A DNA stretch of 22,985 nt. Source: Patescibacteria group bacterium UBA6130 (GTDB lineage: Bacteria; Patescibacteriota; Microgenomatia; UBA12405; UBA6130). This document shows positions 6,753 to 12,882 of this stretch, piece after piece. Position 1 is the stretch's first letter. Each line of letters opens with the position of its first letter. The notes beneath the pieces are model-generated. The model had not been told where the DNA came from. It searched no databases and saw nothing but the letters and a program-made list of their open reading frames with translations. A program made the position numbers and the translations under genes. Location of the stretch: NCBI GenBank assembly GCA_002428285.1, contig DIVO01000006.1:216-23200 (forward strand). The letters are read 5' to 3'.

Positions 6753-7109
6753 ATGATGAAAAAAATAATAGTCGTTGATGATGATCCGGAAATTTTAGAT
6801 AGTTTCAATATTATTCTTAGTGAAGAAGGCTACAAGGTTTATCTTAAGAATGATGGGAAAAATCTTCTATCTTGCATTAAAAGCATTAATCCAAATTTAA
6901 TTCTTCTTGATTTTCGTCTTCCAGGAAAAAATGGAGATGAGATAACAAAGGAAATTAAAAATCAAAACGGGTTATCTAACATTCCTATAATCATCGTATC
7001 GGCGAACTACAAAGCGGAAGATAAATCACTTAAAGCGGGAGCCAGCGACTTTATTGCAAAGCCCTTTGATATTGATTTTTTACTGGAAAAAATTAAAGAA
7101 TATTTATAA
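6753..7109 (+). CDS. Receiver-only (CheY/Spo0F-like) response regulator
   Basis: A 118-aa protein consisting of one complete receiver domain and nothing else. The acidic cluster is DDD at 9-11, the phospho-acceptor is Asp53 in LILLDFRLPG, Ser83 takes the Thr/Ser switch position (IIIVSANYK), and Lys103 is in the KPF motif. Lacking an output domain, it must act by protein-protein contact, as a phosphorelay intermediate or motility/pilus regulator. No kinase is adjacent; it converges on the OmpR-type regulator gene 37 bp away. Two tandem ATGs (6753, 6756) are both possible starts and no Shine-Dalgarno is seen. Confidence 0.88.
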   Translation: MMKKIIVVDDDPEILDSFNIILSEEGYKVYLKNDGKNLLSCIKSINPNLILLDFRLPGKNGDEITKEIKNQNGLSNIPIIIVSANYKAEDKSLKAGASDFIAKPFDIDFLLEKIKEYL

Positions 7110-7146
7110 TAATTATCTTGAATTCAGAGGCATCCTATTCGCTAAA

Positions 7147-7827
7147 TCAATCTTCTTCCTTTACCACATACCCAAAGCCTCTGACAGAGTGAATCAATGG
7201 TTTATCAAACCCTTCATCGATTTTCTTTCTTAAGTACCCAACATACACATCTACCACCCTAGTTTCTATATCAGGAGAGTATAACCAAACCCTATTTAGA
7301 ATAGCATCCCTTGTCATCACCTTACCTTTATTGCTCATTAAATACTCCAATAGTTTAAACTCCTGAGGAGTAAGCTCTATCTTTTTATCTCCTCTTTTAA
7401 CCTGAAGAGTTTTTGTGTCTAAAATTAAATCTGCAATTTCCAGTCTTGAGATATTGTTTCCGCCTTTTCTCAAGCGAGCCTTAATTCTGGCCAAAAGCTC
7501 TTCTGTTTCAAATGGTTTTGCGATGTAATCATCGGCACCCAGATCCTCCAATCCCCTAACCACGTCAGCAGTTGAATCTTTAGCAGTAAGAATAATAATA
7601 GGTATATCTGGATACATCTTTTTTGCCTCAACGCATACTGTTTCTCCACCCATTACAGGCAGGTTTAAGTCTAAAATTACCAGATCAGGGGGAAGTTTTT
7701 TTATCTCTTTAAGAGCTGTAACCCCATCTGAAGCCGTAACAACATAAAAGCCGTAGTCCAACAAAAAATCTCTTAATACTTCCTGAAGATCCTTGTCGTC
7801 CTCAACAAGCAAAATAGAGTGTTTCAT
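7147..7827 (-). CDS. OmpR/PhoB-family DNA-binding response regulator (orphan)
   Basis: A 226-aa full-length regulator. Receiver domain 1-115: acidic EDD at 9-11, phospho-acceptor Asp53 in VILDLNLPVMGG, switch Thr81, Lys104 in AKPFE. Winged-helix domain about 128-224: ELTPQEFKLLEYLMSNKG, recognition region TRVVDVYVGYLRKKID, wing HSVRGFGYVV. It should bind direct repeats near target promoters once phosphorylated. No kinase gene adjoins it; the orphan MASE3 kinase at 12883 is a speculative partner. The ATG lies 6 nt after a perfect TATAAT, so the message is probably leaderless. Confidence 0.93.
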   Translation of the reverse strand: MKHSILLVEDDKDLQEVLRDFLLDYGFYVVTASDGVTALKEIKKLPPDLVILDLNLPVMGGETVCVEAKKMYPDIPIIILTAKDSTADVVRGLEDLGADDYIAKPFETEELLARIKARLRKGGNNISRLEIADLILDTKTLQVKRGDKKIELTPQEFKLLEYLMSNKGKVMTRDAILNRVWLYSPDIETRVVDVYVGYLRKKIDEGFDKPLIHSVRGFGYVVKEED

Positions 7828-7833
7828 TAAAAT

Positions 7834-7839
7834 ATTATA
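7834..7839 (-). promoter_or_regulatory. -10 box of the orphan OmpR-type regulator
   Basis: Perfect TATAAT on the minus strand, 6 nt before the ATG at 7827. The implied start site coincides with the start codon. No convincing -35 seen. Confidence 0.5.
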
Positions 7840-7945
7840 CTACATTCTCTTACTTAAGGCTTACTAAACTATTTTTTAAACTTAACTATTGAGAAGTATT
7901 ATATTACTTATTGATAAATTTTTTTTACCAAAGGAGGTGAGAAAT

Positions 7946-8164
7946 ATGCAACAAAATAATAAACTACCCCAGACTAAAGCCCAGAGTATTGCCGTAGAAA
8001 AGTTTGATTCTCGCTTTCATCCTCGTGATAAATCGCACGGTATTTCCGCTCGAAATAAAGAAAAATATCAAGAGAAAAAGCAGCAAAAAGAAATATCTAA
8101 AAAGGAATTGTTTATAGCCCTAAAAAGACTGGAAGTCGCCGCGAGAGAAAGCGGAATATTGTAA
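7946..8164 (+). CDS. 72-aa basic, charged protein of unknown function
   Basis: A small hydrophilic protein beginning MQQNNKLPQTKAQSIAVEKF, with a Lys/Gln/Glu-rich helical middle and KKELFIALKRLEVAARESGIL at the end (amphipathic helix). I recognise no family. It is real on the strength of an excellent Shine-Dalgarno (AAAGGAGGTGAG, 5 nt from ATG). That site also rejects an in-frame start 57 nt upstream. A 9-bp inverted repeat (8151-8181) overlaps the last codons and may form a 3' hairpin. It sits between divergent and convergent neighbours and so is probably monocistronic. Confidence 0.7.
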   Translation: MQQNNKLPQTKAQSIAVEKFDSRFHPRDKSHGISARNKEKYQEKKQQKEISKKELFIALKRLEVAARESGIL

Positions 8165-8181
8165 ATTAGCCCATATTCCGC
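8151..8181. repeat. Inverted repeat overlapping the 3' end of the 72-aa gene
   Basis: GCGGAATAT (8151-8159) and its exact complement (8173-8181) flank the stop codon. Part of the right arm can instead pair with TGCGG near 8192, so two alternative hairpins exist. No T tract follows on the plus strand, so a classical terminator is not shown. Confidence 0.4.
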
Positions 8182-8207
8182 AGAATGAATTTGCGGCAAA
8201 ATGAACT

Positions 8208-9227
8208 TTAAAGCTTGTCAAAATGTGCAAAGATTTTTTTGTTAAGTTCATCAATACCTTCTCCAGTTGCTGCTGAAATAAGAAATGGGCTTGCTTTTTT
8301 CATTTTAAATTTTTCGATAATTTTATCTTGAGCTGAATCACTTAAAAGGTCCTTTTTATTTATAACAACTATCCTCGGATAATCAAGCAGCTTTTTGTTA
8401 TATTGCTCTAATTCTTTTTCCAAGGCAAGCATTTGTTGATAAATAAATTTAAACAACTCTTCTGGGTTATCCCTAAGGTATTCATTTGAAGGAAATAATA
8501 CATATACAAGCAACTTACATCTTTCCAAATGTTTAAGAAACCTTATTCCCAATCCTCTTCCACGAGAAGAGCCTTCAATTAAACCAGGGATATCAGCGAC
8601 TATTAACTCATTTTTTTTGCTTTTTAAAACCCCAATATTAGGTGAAAGAGTTGTAAAAGGGTAGTCAGCAATTTTCGGTTTAGCTCTTGTTAGAACTGAT
8701 AATAAAGTACTCTTTCCAGCATTTGGCAAACCAACAAGACCAACCTGAGCAAGTATCACTAATTTTAGTAAAACAGTTTTGATTTCACCCTTGGATCCAT
8801 CTTCAGCCGTTTTAGGAGTGGTATTGCGGCTACTTCTTAAACTCCAATTGCCTTTTCCTCCCTTGCCTCCTTTTACCAATAATGCTGTCTGGTTATTCTC
8901 TTGCAAATCAGCAATTAGCTTTTCCTTTCCTCCGATAAGTTCAAAAATCTGTGTTCCCACAGGAACTGGTAAATACGTATCCTCTCCTGTTCTGCCGTGT
9001 TTCTTTAATCTGCCTCCTCTTTCGCCATTTTCTGCATTAAATCTACTTTTCCCCATGAAAAATCTTAAGGTTGTAAGCCCTTCTTTTGCTCGAACAAAAA
9101 TTGATCCTCCATCTCCTCCATCTCCTCCATCTGGTCCACCCTTTAAAACCAACTTAGTACGCCAGAAGCTGACTAATCCATTTCCACCATTTCCAGCAGC
9201 AACTGTAACTTGAGCTTCATCAATCAT
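8208..9227 (-). CDS. obg: Obg/CgtA GTPase, without C-terminal OCT domain
   Basis: A 339-aa Obg. The Gly-rich Obg fold covers 1-157 (GGPDGGDGGDGG at about 30-41). The GTPase domain follows with P-loop GLPNAGKST (166-174), switch II DIPGLIEG (212-219), NKKD (290-293) and SAA (318-320). The optional C-terminal OCT domain is missing, as in the shorter members of the family. Obg binds the 50S subunit and couples late ribosome assembly to GTP and (p)ppGpp. The gene begins 2 nt after the stop of the anchored rhodanese-like gene and has no clear Shine-Dalgarno, so translation is probably coupled to it. Confidence 0.96.
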   Translation of the reverse strand: MIDEAQVTVAAGNGGNGLVSFWRTKLVLKGGPDGGDGGDGGSIFVRAKEGLTTLRFFMGKSRFNAENGERGGRLKKHGRTGEDTYLPVPVGTQIFELIGGKEKLIADLQENNQTALLVKGGKGGKGNWSLRSSRNTTPKTAEDGSKGEIKTVLLKLVILAQVGLVGLPNAGKSTLLSVLTRAKPKIADYPFTTLSPNIGVLKSKKNELIVADIPGLIEGSSRGRGLGIRFLKHLERCKLLVYVLFPSNEYLRDNPEELFKFIYQQMLALEKELEQYNKKLLDYPRIVVINKKDLLSDSAQDKIIEKFKMKKASPFLISAATGEGIDELNKKIFAHFDKL

Positions 9228-9229
9228 GA

Positions 9230-9640
9230 TTAATCTTGGATACTCTTGTCCACAATGTAAACTGTACCAAATCCCTCCTCCAGAAGGATCTCGGAGGATT
9301 GCTTACTTTTTTCTATGTCATCAGAAAGTAAAATATAATTTTTTGTCTTATCTAATTCATAAACAATCAACTTTAATTCAGAAGGTGAAATATATACTCC
9401 CAATTCTTCTTCATCGTCTTGTTCATCTAAATTTATGAGAACCACACTATCTTTTCCCATACTTGTTTGCGCCTGAATTAAACTAATTGTCTTATAACTA
9501 CCCCTATCAATTAAAATAGATGTTGGTGTGGGTAAGGGGTCCATTTCGACCTCAACCTCAGATGTTTTATAGTTAAAATACAAAGCTAACCCCAGAACCG
9601 AGAATAAAAATACGGCTAACCACAAAGGTTTGATCTCCAT
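9230..9640 (-). CDS. Membrane-anchored, degenerate rhodanese-like protein
   Basis: A 136-aa protein with an N-terminal transmembrane helix (WLAVFLFSVLGLALYFNY, about 7-24), a Pro/Thr linker, and a domain that follows the rhodanese pattern. DSVVLINLDEQDDEEELG corresponds to the conserved opening acidic strand, YISPSELKLIVYEL to the helix, NYILLSDDIEKSKQSSEIL to the active-site loop, and LLEEGFGTVYIVDKSI to the closing strand. The catalytic Cys expected in the CxxGxR loop is absent (SDDIEKS), so sulfurtransferase activity is unlikely; a binding or scaffold role is more plausible. It faces outside the membrane, directly upstream of obg. The ATG follows an extended -10 by 5 nt. Confidence 0.68.
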   Translation of the reverse strand: MEIKPLWLAVFLFSVLGLALYFNYKTSEVEVEMDPLPTPTSILIDRGSYKTISLIQAQTSMGKDSVVLINLDEQDDEEELGVYISPSELKLIVYELDKTKNYILLSDDIEKSKQSSEILLEEGFGTVYIVDKSIQD

Positions 9641-9645
9641 GAAAA

Positions 9646-9654
9646 ATTATATCA
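9646..9654 (-). promoter_or_regulatory. Extended -10 element of the rhodanese-like/obg operon
   Basis: TG-A-TATAAT on the minus strand (9646-9654), 5 nt before the ATG at 9640, implying a leaderless mRNA for the first gene. Confidence 0.55.
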
Positions 9655-9765
9655 TCATCTTCATTTAAAAATGTCTAATACAATAAAAATCAGAAGATGT
9701 AATCTCTGTAAATTTTTTCCACCCAAAAAATTGTTAATAAGTCTAAAAAAACTAGATAATAGCTT

Positions 9766-10155
9766 TTACTCGTGGTGATGATCTTTTTCAGCTTCCATAG
9801 CTTCAGCTTTGGTTACGTGGATAGTTTCTGGTGGATGCTCAGGAGGAGAATAAATTGTATACAGCTTCAACTCTTGTTCATTTGAAGTATTCACAATATC
9901 ATGCTGAGTCCTCGCAGGAATCACCACAGCAAAATCATCACTTATCACAGTTTCTTCACCATTTAATATGGCTTTACCTTCACCTGATTCAACTCTTATA
10001 AATTGATCAACGTCGGAATGAACTTCCATACCAATATTTTCTCCAGGCTTTAAATTCATAACCACCAGTTGACTGTTTGGGGCTGTAAAAAGCACTTTAC
10101 GAAAATTAGAATTATCAATAGTTAATTTTTCGATATTGTCAATAAAACCAGACAT
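9766..10155 (-). CDS. Small single-domain cupin
   Basis: A 129-aa cupin. Motif 1 is GENIGMEVHSDVDQFIRVESG (38-58), with Glu44 and His46 as probable metal ligands and Gln51 where many cupins have Glu. Motif 2 is around FAVVIPARTQHDIVNTS (75-91), with His85. The C-terminus ends in a His-rich tail (DHHHE) that could also bind metal. Members of this subfamily are often annotated as phosphomannose isomerase-like cupins, but no reaction can be assigned. A strong Shine-Dalgarno (AAGGAGGT) sits 6 nt upstream and a good promoter is present. It is monocistronic. Confidence 0.88.
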   Translation of the reverse strand: MSGFIDNIEKLTIDNSNFRKVLFTAPNSQLVVMNLKPGENIGMEVHSDVDQFIRVESGEGKAILNGEETVISDDFAVVIPARTQHDIVNTSNEQELKLYTIYSPPEHPPETIHVTKAEAMEAEKDHHHE

Positions 10156-10185
10156 TTTCTACCTCCTTATAAATAAATATAATTA

Positions 10186-10214
10186 ATTATACAAAATTCA
10201 CAATCTAGACTCAA
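10186..10214 (-). promoter_or_regulatory. Promoter of the cupin gene
   Basis: On the minus strand TTGAGT (10209-10214), 17 nt, perfect TATAAT (10186-10191). The leader is about 25 nt and carries the Shine-Dalgarno. Confidence 0.6.
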
Positions 10215-10303
10215 ACTTTTTTAGGAGAAATAAAGGTAATGTTTGCTTTTTTTATAGTCTCCACTTGCTTGCATATTTATATTCCGTCTGGCATCCTATG
10301 TAA

Positions 10304-10332
10304 TTGCAAGAAAACTGTAAGAAAAGTATTAA
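10304..10332 (+). promoter_or_regulatory. Promoter of the HxxEH protein gene
   Basis: TTGCAA (10304-10309), 17 nt, TATTAA (10327-10332); the ATG is at 10336. The start site would fall at or just inside the start codon, which is tight even for a leaderless gene. Confidence 0.35.
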
Positions 10333-10335
10333 ACA

Positions 10336-10809
10336 ATGGTAAATATATTAAACTACAAATCAGAAAATTTTATTATCTCCTCATATCAAAAAGGGAAAGA
10401 AATTGTTTTGTTCTTTCTTTCAAGAAATAATACTATTTCAACCGATAAATTGCCAAAAACAGCAGATACAATCGAACAAGTTTTGCCAAGTGTCTTCAAT
10501 ACAACCTGCTACAATGATCAAGGTAAATGCTTCAAAGATGAGATAAAAAATACAGAAACCGCTCATCTTTTAGAACATTTAATAATCGAGTTTATGGTTC
10601 AAAAAGAGAAAATGAGAGGCAATAAAATAACTATCAAGGCTTTGACGAGTTGGAACTGGAACAAAAATCCCTTTGGTAGTTTCAAAATTACGATCAAGGC
10701 CCCACAGGTTGCCAAAAGAAGCTTTAAAGACAGTTTTAATGCTTCAATCTCATTAATGGAAAAGATCTTCAATCAAGCCAATGGACAGCCAAAACAGACC
10801 GTCCATTAA
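10336..10809 (+). CDS. Stand-alone protein resembling the cyanophycin synthetase N-terminal domain (HxxEH)
   Basis: The 157-aa product shows an order of motifs I associate with the N domain of cyanophycin synthetase (CphA). There is a leading alpha-beta part, LPSVFNTTCYNDQGKCF (P-x-L...C...G-x-C-like), then NTETAHLLEHLIIEFMVQ (72-89, matching G-T-x-x-x-H-L-x-E-H-x-x-x-E), then SWNWNKNPFGSFKITIKAP (105-123) and a final helix. HLLEH (77-81) is an inverted-zincin-type HxxEH motif with a further Glu85, so metal-dependent hydrolysis is conceivable. No ATP-grasp or Mur-ligase domain follows, so it is not a cyanophycin synthetase. Function unknown; the homology needs a profile search. Distant M16-peptidase resemblance is the alternative. 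Confidence 0.6.
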   Translation: MVNILNYKSENFIISSYQKGKEIVLFFLSRNNTISTDKLPKTADTIEQVLPSVFNTTCYNDQGKCFKDEIKNTETAHLLEHLIIEFMVQKEKMRGNKITIKALTSWNWNKNPFGSFKITIKAPQVAKRSFKDSFNASISLMEKIFNQANGQPKQTVH

Positions 10810-10834
10810 GCTTTTGCTTTCTTTAAAAAATAAA

Positions 10835-11065
10835 TTATTCTTCCCCTGTGTTTTCAACTACTCTTGCCATGCCTCCCATCCTTCCGATTTTCTGATAAAA
10901 ATATTTCCCGTGTTCTTGGGAGGTTGTTTTACCCCCCTTTCTACCTATCTTAGCAAAATGCTTTAAATCAAATTTCTCTGCCGTGGCTTTGCCCCCTTTC
11001 CTTCCAGCTTTTGCATGACCTTCCGGATCTCCATGCCAACCTTTTCCTTTGTCGCTTCGATTCAT
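10835..11065 (-). CDS. KGG-repeat stress protein (GsiB/YciG-like)
   Basis: A 76-aa hydrophilic protein built of three repeats of about 20 residues centred on GRKGGKA, GRKGGKT and GRMGGMA, preceded by GWHGDPEGHAKA. This is the KGG (stress-induced hydrophilic) motif of the GsiB and YciG families, intrinsically disordered proteins linked to desiccation and general stress. ATG 11065 is chosen because GGGGTGG lies 7 nt upstream; an in-frame GTG at 11074 overlaps that site. It converges on the HxxEH gene, with 25 bp between stops. Confidence 0.88.
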   Translation of the reverse strand: MNRSDKGKGWHGDPEGHAKAGRKGGKATAEKFDLKHFAKIGRKGGKTTSQEHGKYFYQKIGRMGGMARVVENTGEE

Positions 11066-11241
11066 TATTACCACCCCATTTCCTAATTAAATATTTAAAC
11101 AATGATATTATGAGGTTTTAGTTTGAGAAACTAGTGAGTATTAGGTAAGAAATAGATGAGCAAACCAAGTTGATCAAAAATATTTATTTAGGAGTTACAA
11201 GCCAGTTTGGGGAATTTTGACAATGAGAAAAGATAAGAAAG

Positions 11242-12075
11242 TTAAAACAATTCAGGATTAATAAGTCTTTGACTATTGCCCAAATCATCTATCAGTTCTA
11301 TTTCCTCATCTGTTAGACTAAAATCAAAAATATCAAGATTTTCTTGTAGATGCTGTTTAGAGCTAGACTTAGGAATAGCCACAATGCCTTTTTGCGTAAG
11401 CCATCTCAATGAAACCTGGGCTTTAGTTTTTGAATACTTTTGGCCAATTTCTCCTAAAACAGATTCAGCCAAAATATCCCCTCTGCCAAGAGGGGAATAG
11501 GCAACCAAGGCAATATCTTTGTTAATACAATAATCCAGTAAATCCTCCTGATTTAAACCTGGGTGATATTCAACTTGATTTGCTGAAATTACTAATCCTA
11601 TATTATTAGCTACTGGCAATTCAGTTTCTAGTCTCTCAATTGTATAATTACTAACTCCAAATGATCTAATTTTCTTTTCATCCATTAATTTTTTAAAAGC
11701 AGAAAATGTATTTTTGATGGAGATTTCATCATTTGGCCAATGAATCAACAGTAGGTCTAAATAATCAGTTTTTAGCTTTTCAAGAGATTGTCTGCATGAG
11801 TTTATTACATCTTCATGATTCAAATTGATCGGCGGAACTTTTGAGGTTATAAAAATACTCTCTCTATCAACTCCCTTTAAAGCTTCACCAACATCTTCCT
11901 CGTTATCATAGCTAATGGCAGTATCAAAATGTCTATATCCAAGCTGATAAGCTGTCTTTACGGTTTCCACACATTCTCTACCTTTTAATTGCCATGTTCC
12001 CAGTCCGATTATAGGCATGGAATAACCGCTTTTTAATTTTATTTCACTAGCATTTTCTTTAAAATGGTTATTCAT
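11242..12075 (-). CDS. Aldo/keto reductase
   Basis: The 277-aa product matches the normal length for prokaryotic AKR3/AKR5-type reductases. The catalytic tetrad is complete: Asp51 (FDTAISY), Tyr56, Lys79 (ITSKVPP) and His112 (LLLIHWPN). The beta-barrel signatures GVSNYTIERL, NQVEYHPGLNQ and YSPLGRG are present, and the NADP(H)-binding IPKSSSKQHLQENLDIF lies near the C-terminus. It reduces carbonyl compounds with NADPH; the physiological substrate is unknown. ATG 12075 is preferred over an in-frame ATG at 12120 because a perfect TATAAT (12089-12094) lies between them and the shorter product aligns with family N-termini. It is not clearly in an operon. Confidence 0.94.
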   Translation of the reverse strand: MNNHFKENASEIKLKSGYSMPIIGLGTWQLKGRECVETVKTAYQLGYRHFDTAISYDNEEDVGEALKGVDRESIFITSKVPPINLNHEDVINSCRQSLEKLKTDYLDLLLIHWPNDEISIKNTFSAFKKLMDEKKIRSFGVSNYTIERLETELPVANNIGLVISANQVEYHPGLNQEDLLDYCINKDIALVAYSPLGRGDILAESVLGEIGQKYSKTKAQVSLRWLTQKGIVAIPKSSSKQHLQENLDIFDFSLTDEEIELIDDLGNSQRLINPELF

Positions 12076-12088
12076 ATCATATTCTTTA

Positions 12089-12094
12089 ATTATA
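12089..12094 (-). promoter_or_regulatory. -10 box of the aldo/keto reductase gene
   Basis: Perfect TATAAT on the minus strand, 13 nt before the ATG at 12075, giving a leader of about 6 nt. No convincing -35. Confidence 0.4.
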
Positions 12095-12183
12095 GTACAT
12101 GATAACCCAATGTATTCCACAACTTTTTAAAAAAAGAGAGGATAACTAACTTCTTAACACCAACAAAACATGTCAATTTGAGA

Positions 12184-12468
12184 TTACTCTTGGCTTCTAA
12201 CAAGCCTAAGGGCTTTACCATTGATCAAAGCTCTGGCAATTTTTTTATATGCTCCATCTAAAACTCTCCCAAAAGTCGGCTGAGATACACTCATCTTCAT
12301 GGCAGATTGGCTTTGATCCAACCCGTCAATATCATGCAGTTTAATAGCTTCAAGCTCATCGGGTAATAACTCAACTTCTTCTAGCATCCTCATGGGAACG
12401 CCTTGAGGCTTAAAGTAAACTATATTTGGTCTAAACCTCACACAGCGAGGTATTTTTGGTCTTGGCAT
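12184..12468 (-). CDS. DUF134-family HTH protein
   Basis: A 94-aa protein opening MPRPKIPRCVRFRPNIVYFKPQG-like (the invariant DUF134 start), then LLPDELEAIKLHDIDGLDQ and a helix-turn-helix of sigma-region-4 type (SQSAMKMSVSQPTFGRVL, about 54-71). DUF134 proteins are predicted DNA-binding regulators, often beside DUF5320 and NifX/NifB-like genes. Here DUF5320 lies just upstream on the same strand, supporting one transcription unit. The MPRP start is chosen from family form; ATG 12486 in frame is possible. A GC-rich inverted repeat and TG-C-TAGAAT (8 nt before the ATG) lie upstream, so it may also have its own promoter. Confidence 0.88.
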   Translation of the reverse strand: MPRPKIPRCVRFRPNIVYFKPQGVPMRMLEEVELLPDELEAIKLHDIDGLDQSQSAMKMSVSQPTFGRVLDGAYKKIARALINGKALRLVRSQE

Positions 12469-12487
12469 TGTATTTAATTCTAGCATC

Positions 12488-12519
12488 TCGTGCTCCCGTT
12501 ATATAAATCGGGAGCACGA
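12488..12519. repeat. GC-rich perfect inverted repeat between DUF5320 and DUF134 genes
   Basis: TCGTGCTCCCG (12488-12498) and its exact complement (12509-12519) flank a 10-nt AT loop. No T run follows in the direction of transcription (minus), so it is not a standard terminator for this operon. It could be a regulator-binding operator or an intercistronic RNA hairpin. Confidence 0.65.
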
Positions 12520-12528
12520 ATTTTGGCC

Positions 12529-12780
12529 TTATTTTGAATTAATGTTTCCCTCTTCTTTTTCAACATCCTCTAATTCTTCTTTTAAGGCTTGTTTATATTC
12601 TTGAAGAGCTTTGGCTTTTTCATCATTAGATTGTGGCCAATTCCAACTACCAAAATATCTTCCCATACCTCTTCCTGCACCAAATCTAGATCTCCACCCT
12701 AATCCCAAACCACAGGGTCCAAATCCTCTTCCAGTTAAGGGTCCTTGTCCCATAGGACCGGTTCCATCTTGTCTAGGCAT
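12529..12780 (-). CDS. DUF5320-family Gly-rich small protein
   Basis: An 83-aa protein with the family signature MPRQDGTGPMGQGPLTGRG at its start, followed by FGPCGLGLGWRSRFGAGRGMGRYFG and a charged helical C-terminus (about 50-80, EKAKALQEYKQALKEELEDV, heptad-like). Members of this family occur in anaerobes beside DUF134 and iron-molybdenum-cofactor-type genes; the role is unknown, and metal or redox-related functions are guessed from context only. A strong Shine-Dalgarno (GGAGGTG) precedes ATG 12780, ruling out the upstream in-frame ATG 12795. It is the first gene of the DUF5320-DUF134 unit, driven by a near-ideal promoter. Confidence 0.85.
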   Translation of the reverse strand: MPRQDGTGPMGQGPLTGRGFGPCGLGLGWRSRFGAGRGMGRYFGSWNWPQSNDEKAKALQEYKQALKEELEDVEKEEGNINSK

Positions 12781-12816
12781 TATATTCACCTCCATTCTTT
12801 TTAAACAATAATTATT

Positions 12817-12832
12817 ATGAATATATATTCAT
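12817..12832. promoter_or_regulatory. 16-bp perfect palindrome, candidate operator
   Basis: ATGAATATATATTCAT reads the same on both strands and overlaps the end of the -10 box of the DUF5320 promoter, the place for a repressor. The core TGAATA-N2-TATTCA resembles the 6-2-6 half-site arrangement of ArsR/SmtB metal sensors. AT-rich palindromes also arise by chance. Confidence 0.5.
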
Positions 12833-12858
12833 TATATACCTTTTCTCCAGGTTGTCAA
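12831..12858 (-). promoter_or_regulatory. Consensus promoter of the DUF5320-DUF134 operon
   Basis: On the minus strand perfect TTGACA (12853-12858), 16 nt, perfect TATAAT (12831-12836). The leader is about 45 nt. Its -35 lies within 30 bp of the divergent histidine kinase start. Confidence 0.75.
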
Positions 12859-12868
12859 ATAGAGATAA

Positions 12869-12877
12869 TGTTAAAAT
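12869..12877 (+). promoter_or_regulatory. Extended -10 element of the MASE3 kinase gene
   Basis: TG-T-TAAAAT (12869-12877), 5 nt before the GTG at 12883, implying a leaderless GTG start. It is divergent from the DUF5320 promoter, so a protein bound at 12817-12858 could affect both. Confidence 0.4.
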
Positions 12878-12882
12878 AAGAA

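Noticed and set aside
9671..9778. 35-codon plus-strand frame with a CNLC motif
   Set aside because: It overlaps the cupin 3' end on the other strand and has no Shine-Dalgarno; CxxC alone is not enough.
10239..10430. 63-codon plus-strand frame (MFAFFIVST...)
   Set aside because: It overlaps the better supported 10336 gene in another frame, its Shine-Dalgarno spacing is poor, and the composition looks like translated AT-rich intergenic DNA.
11075..11241. Functional element between KGG and aldo/keto reductase genes
   Set aside because: Only AT-rich sequence with no clear promoter pair, hairpin or frame that I can defend.
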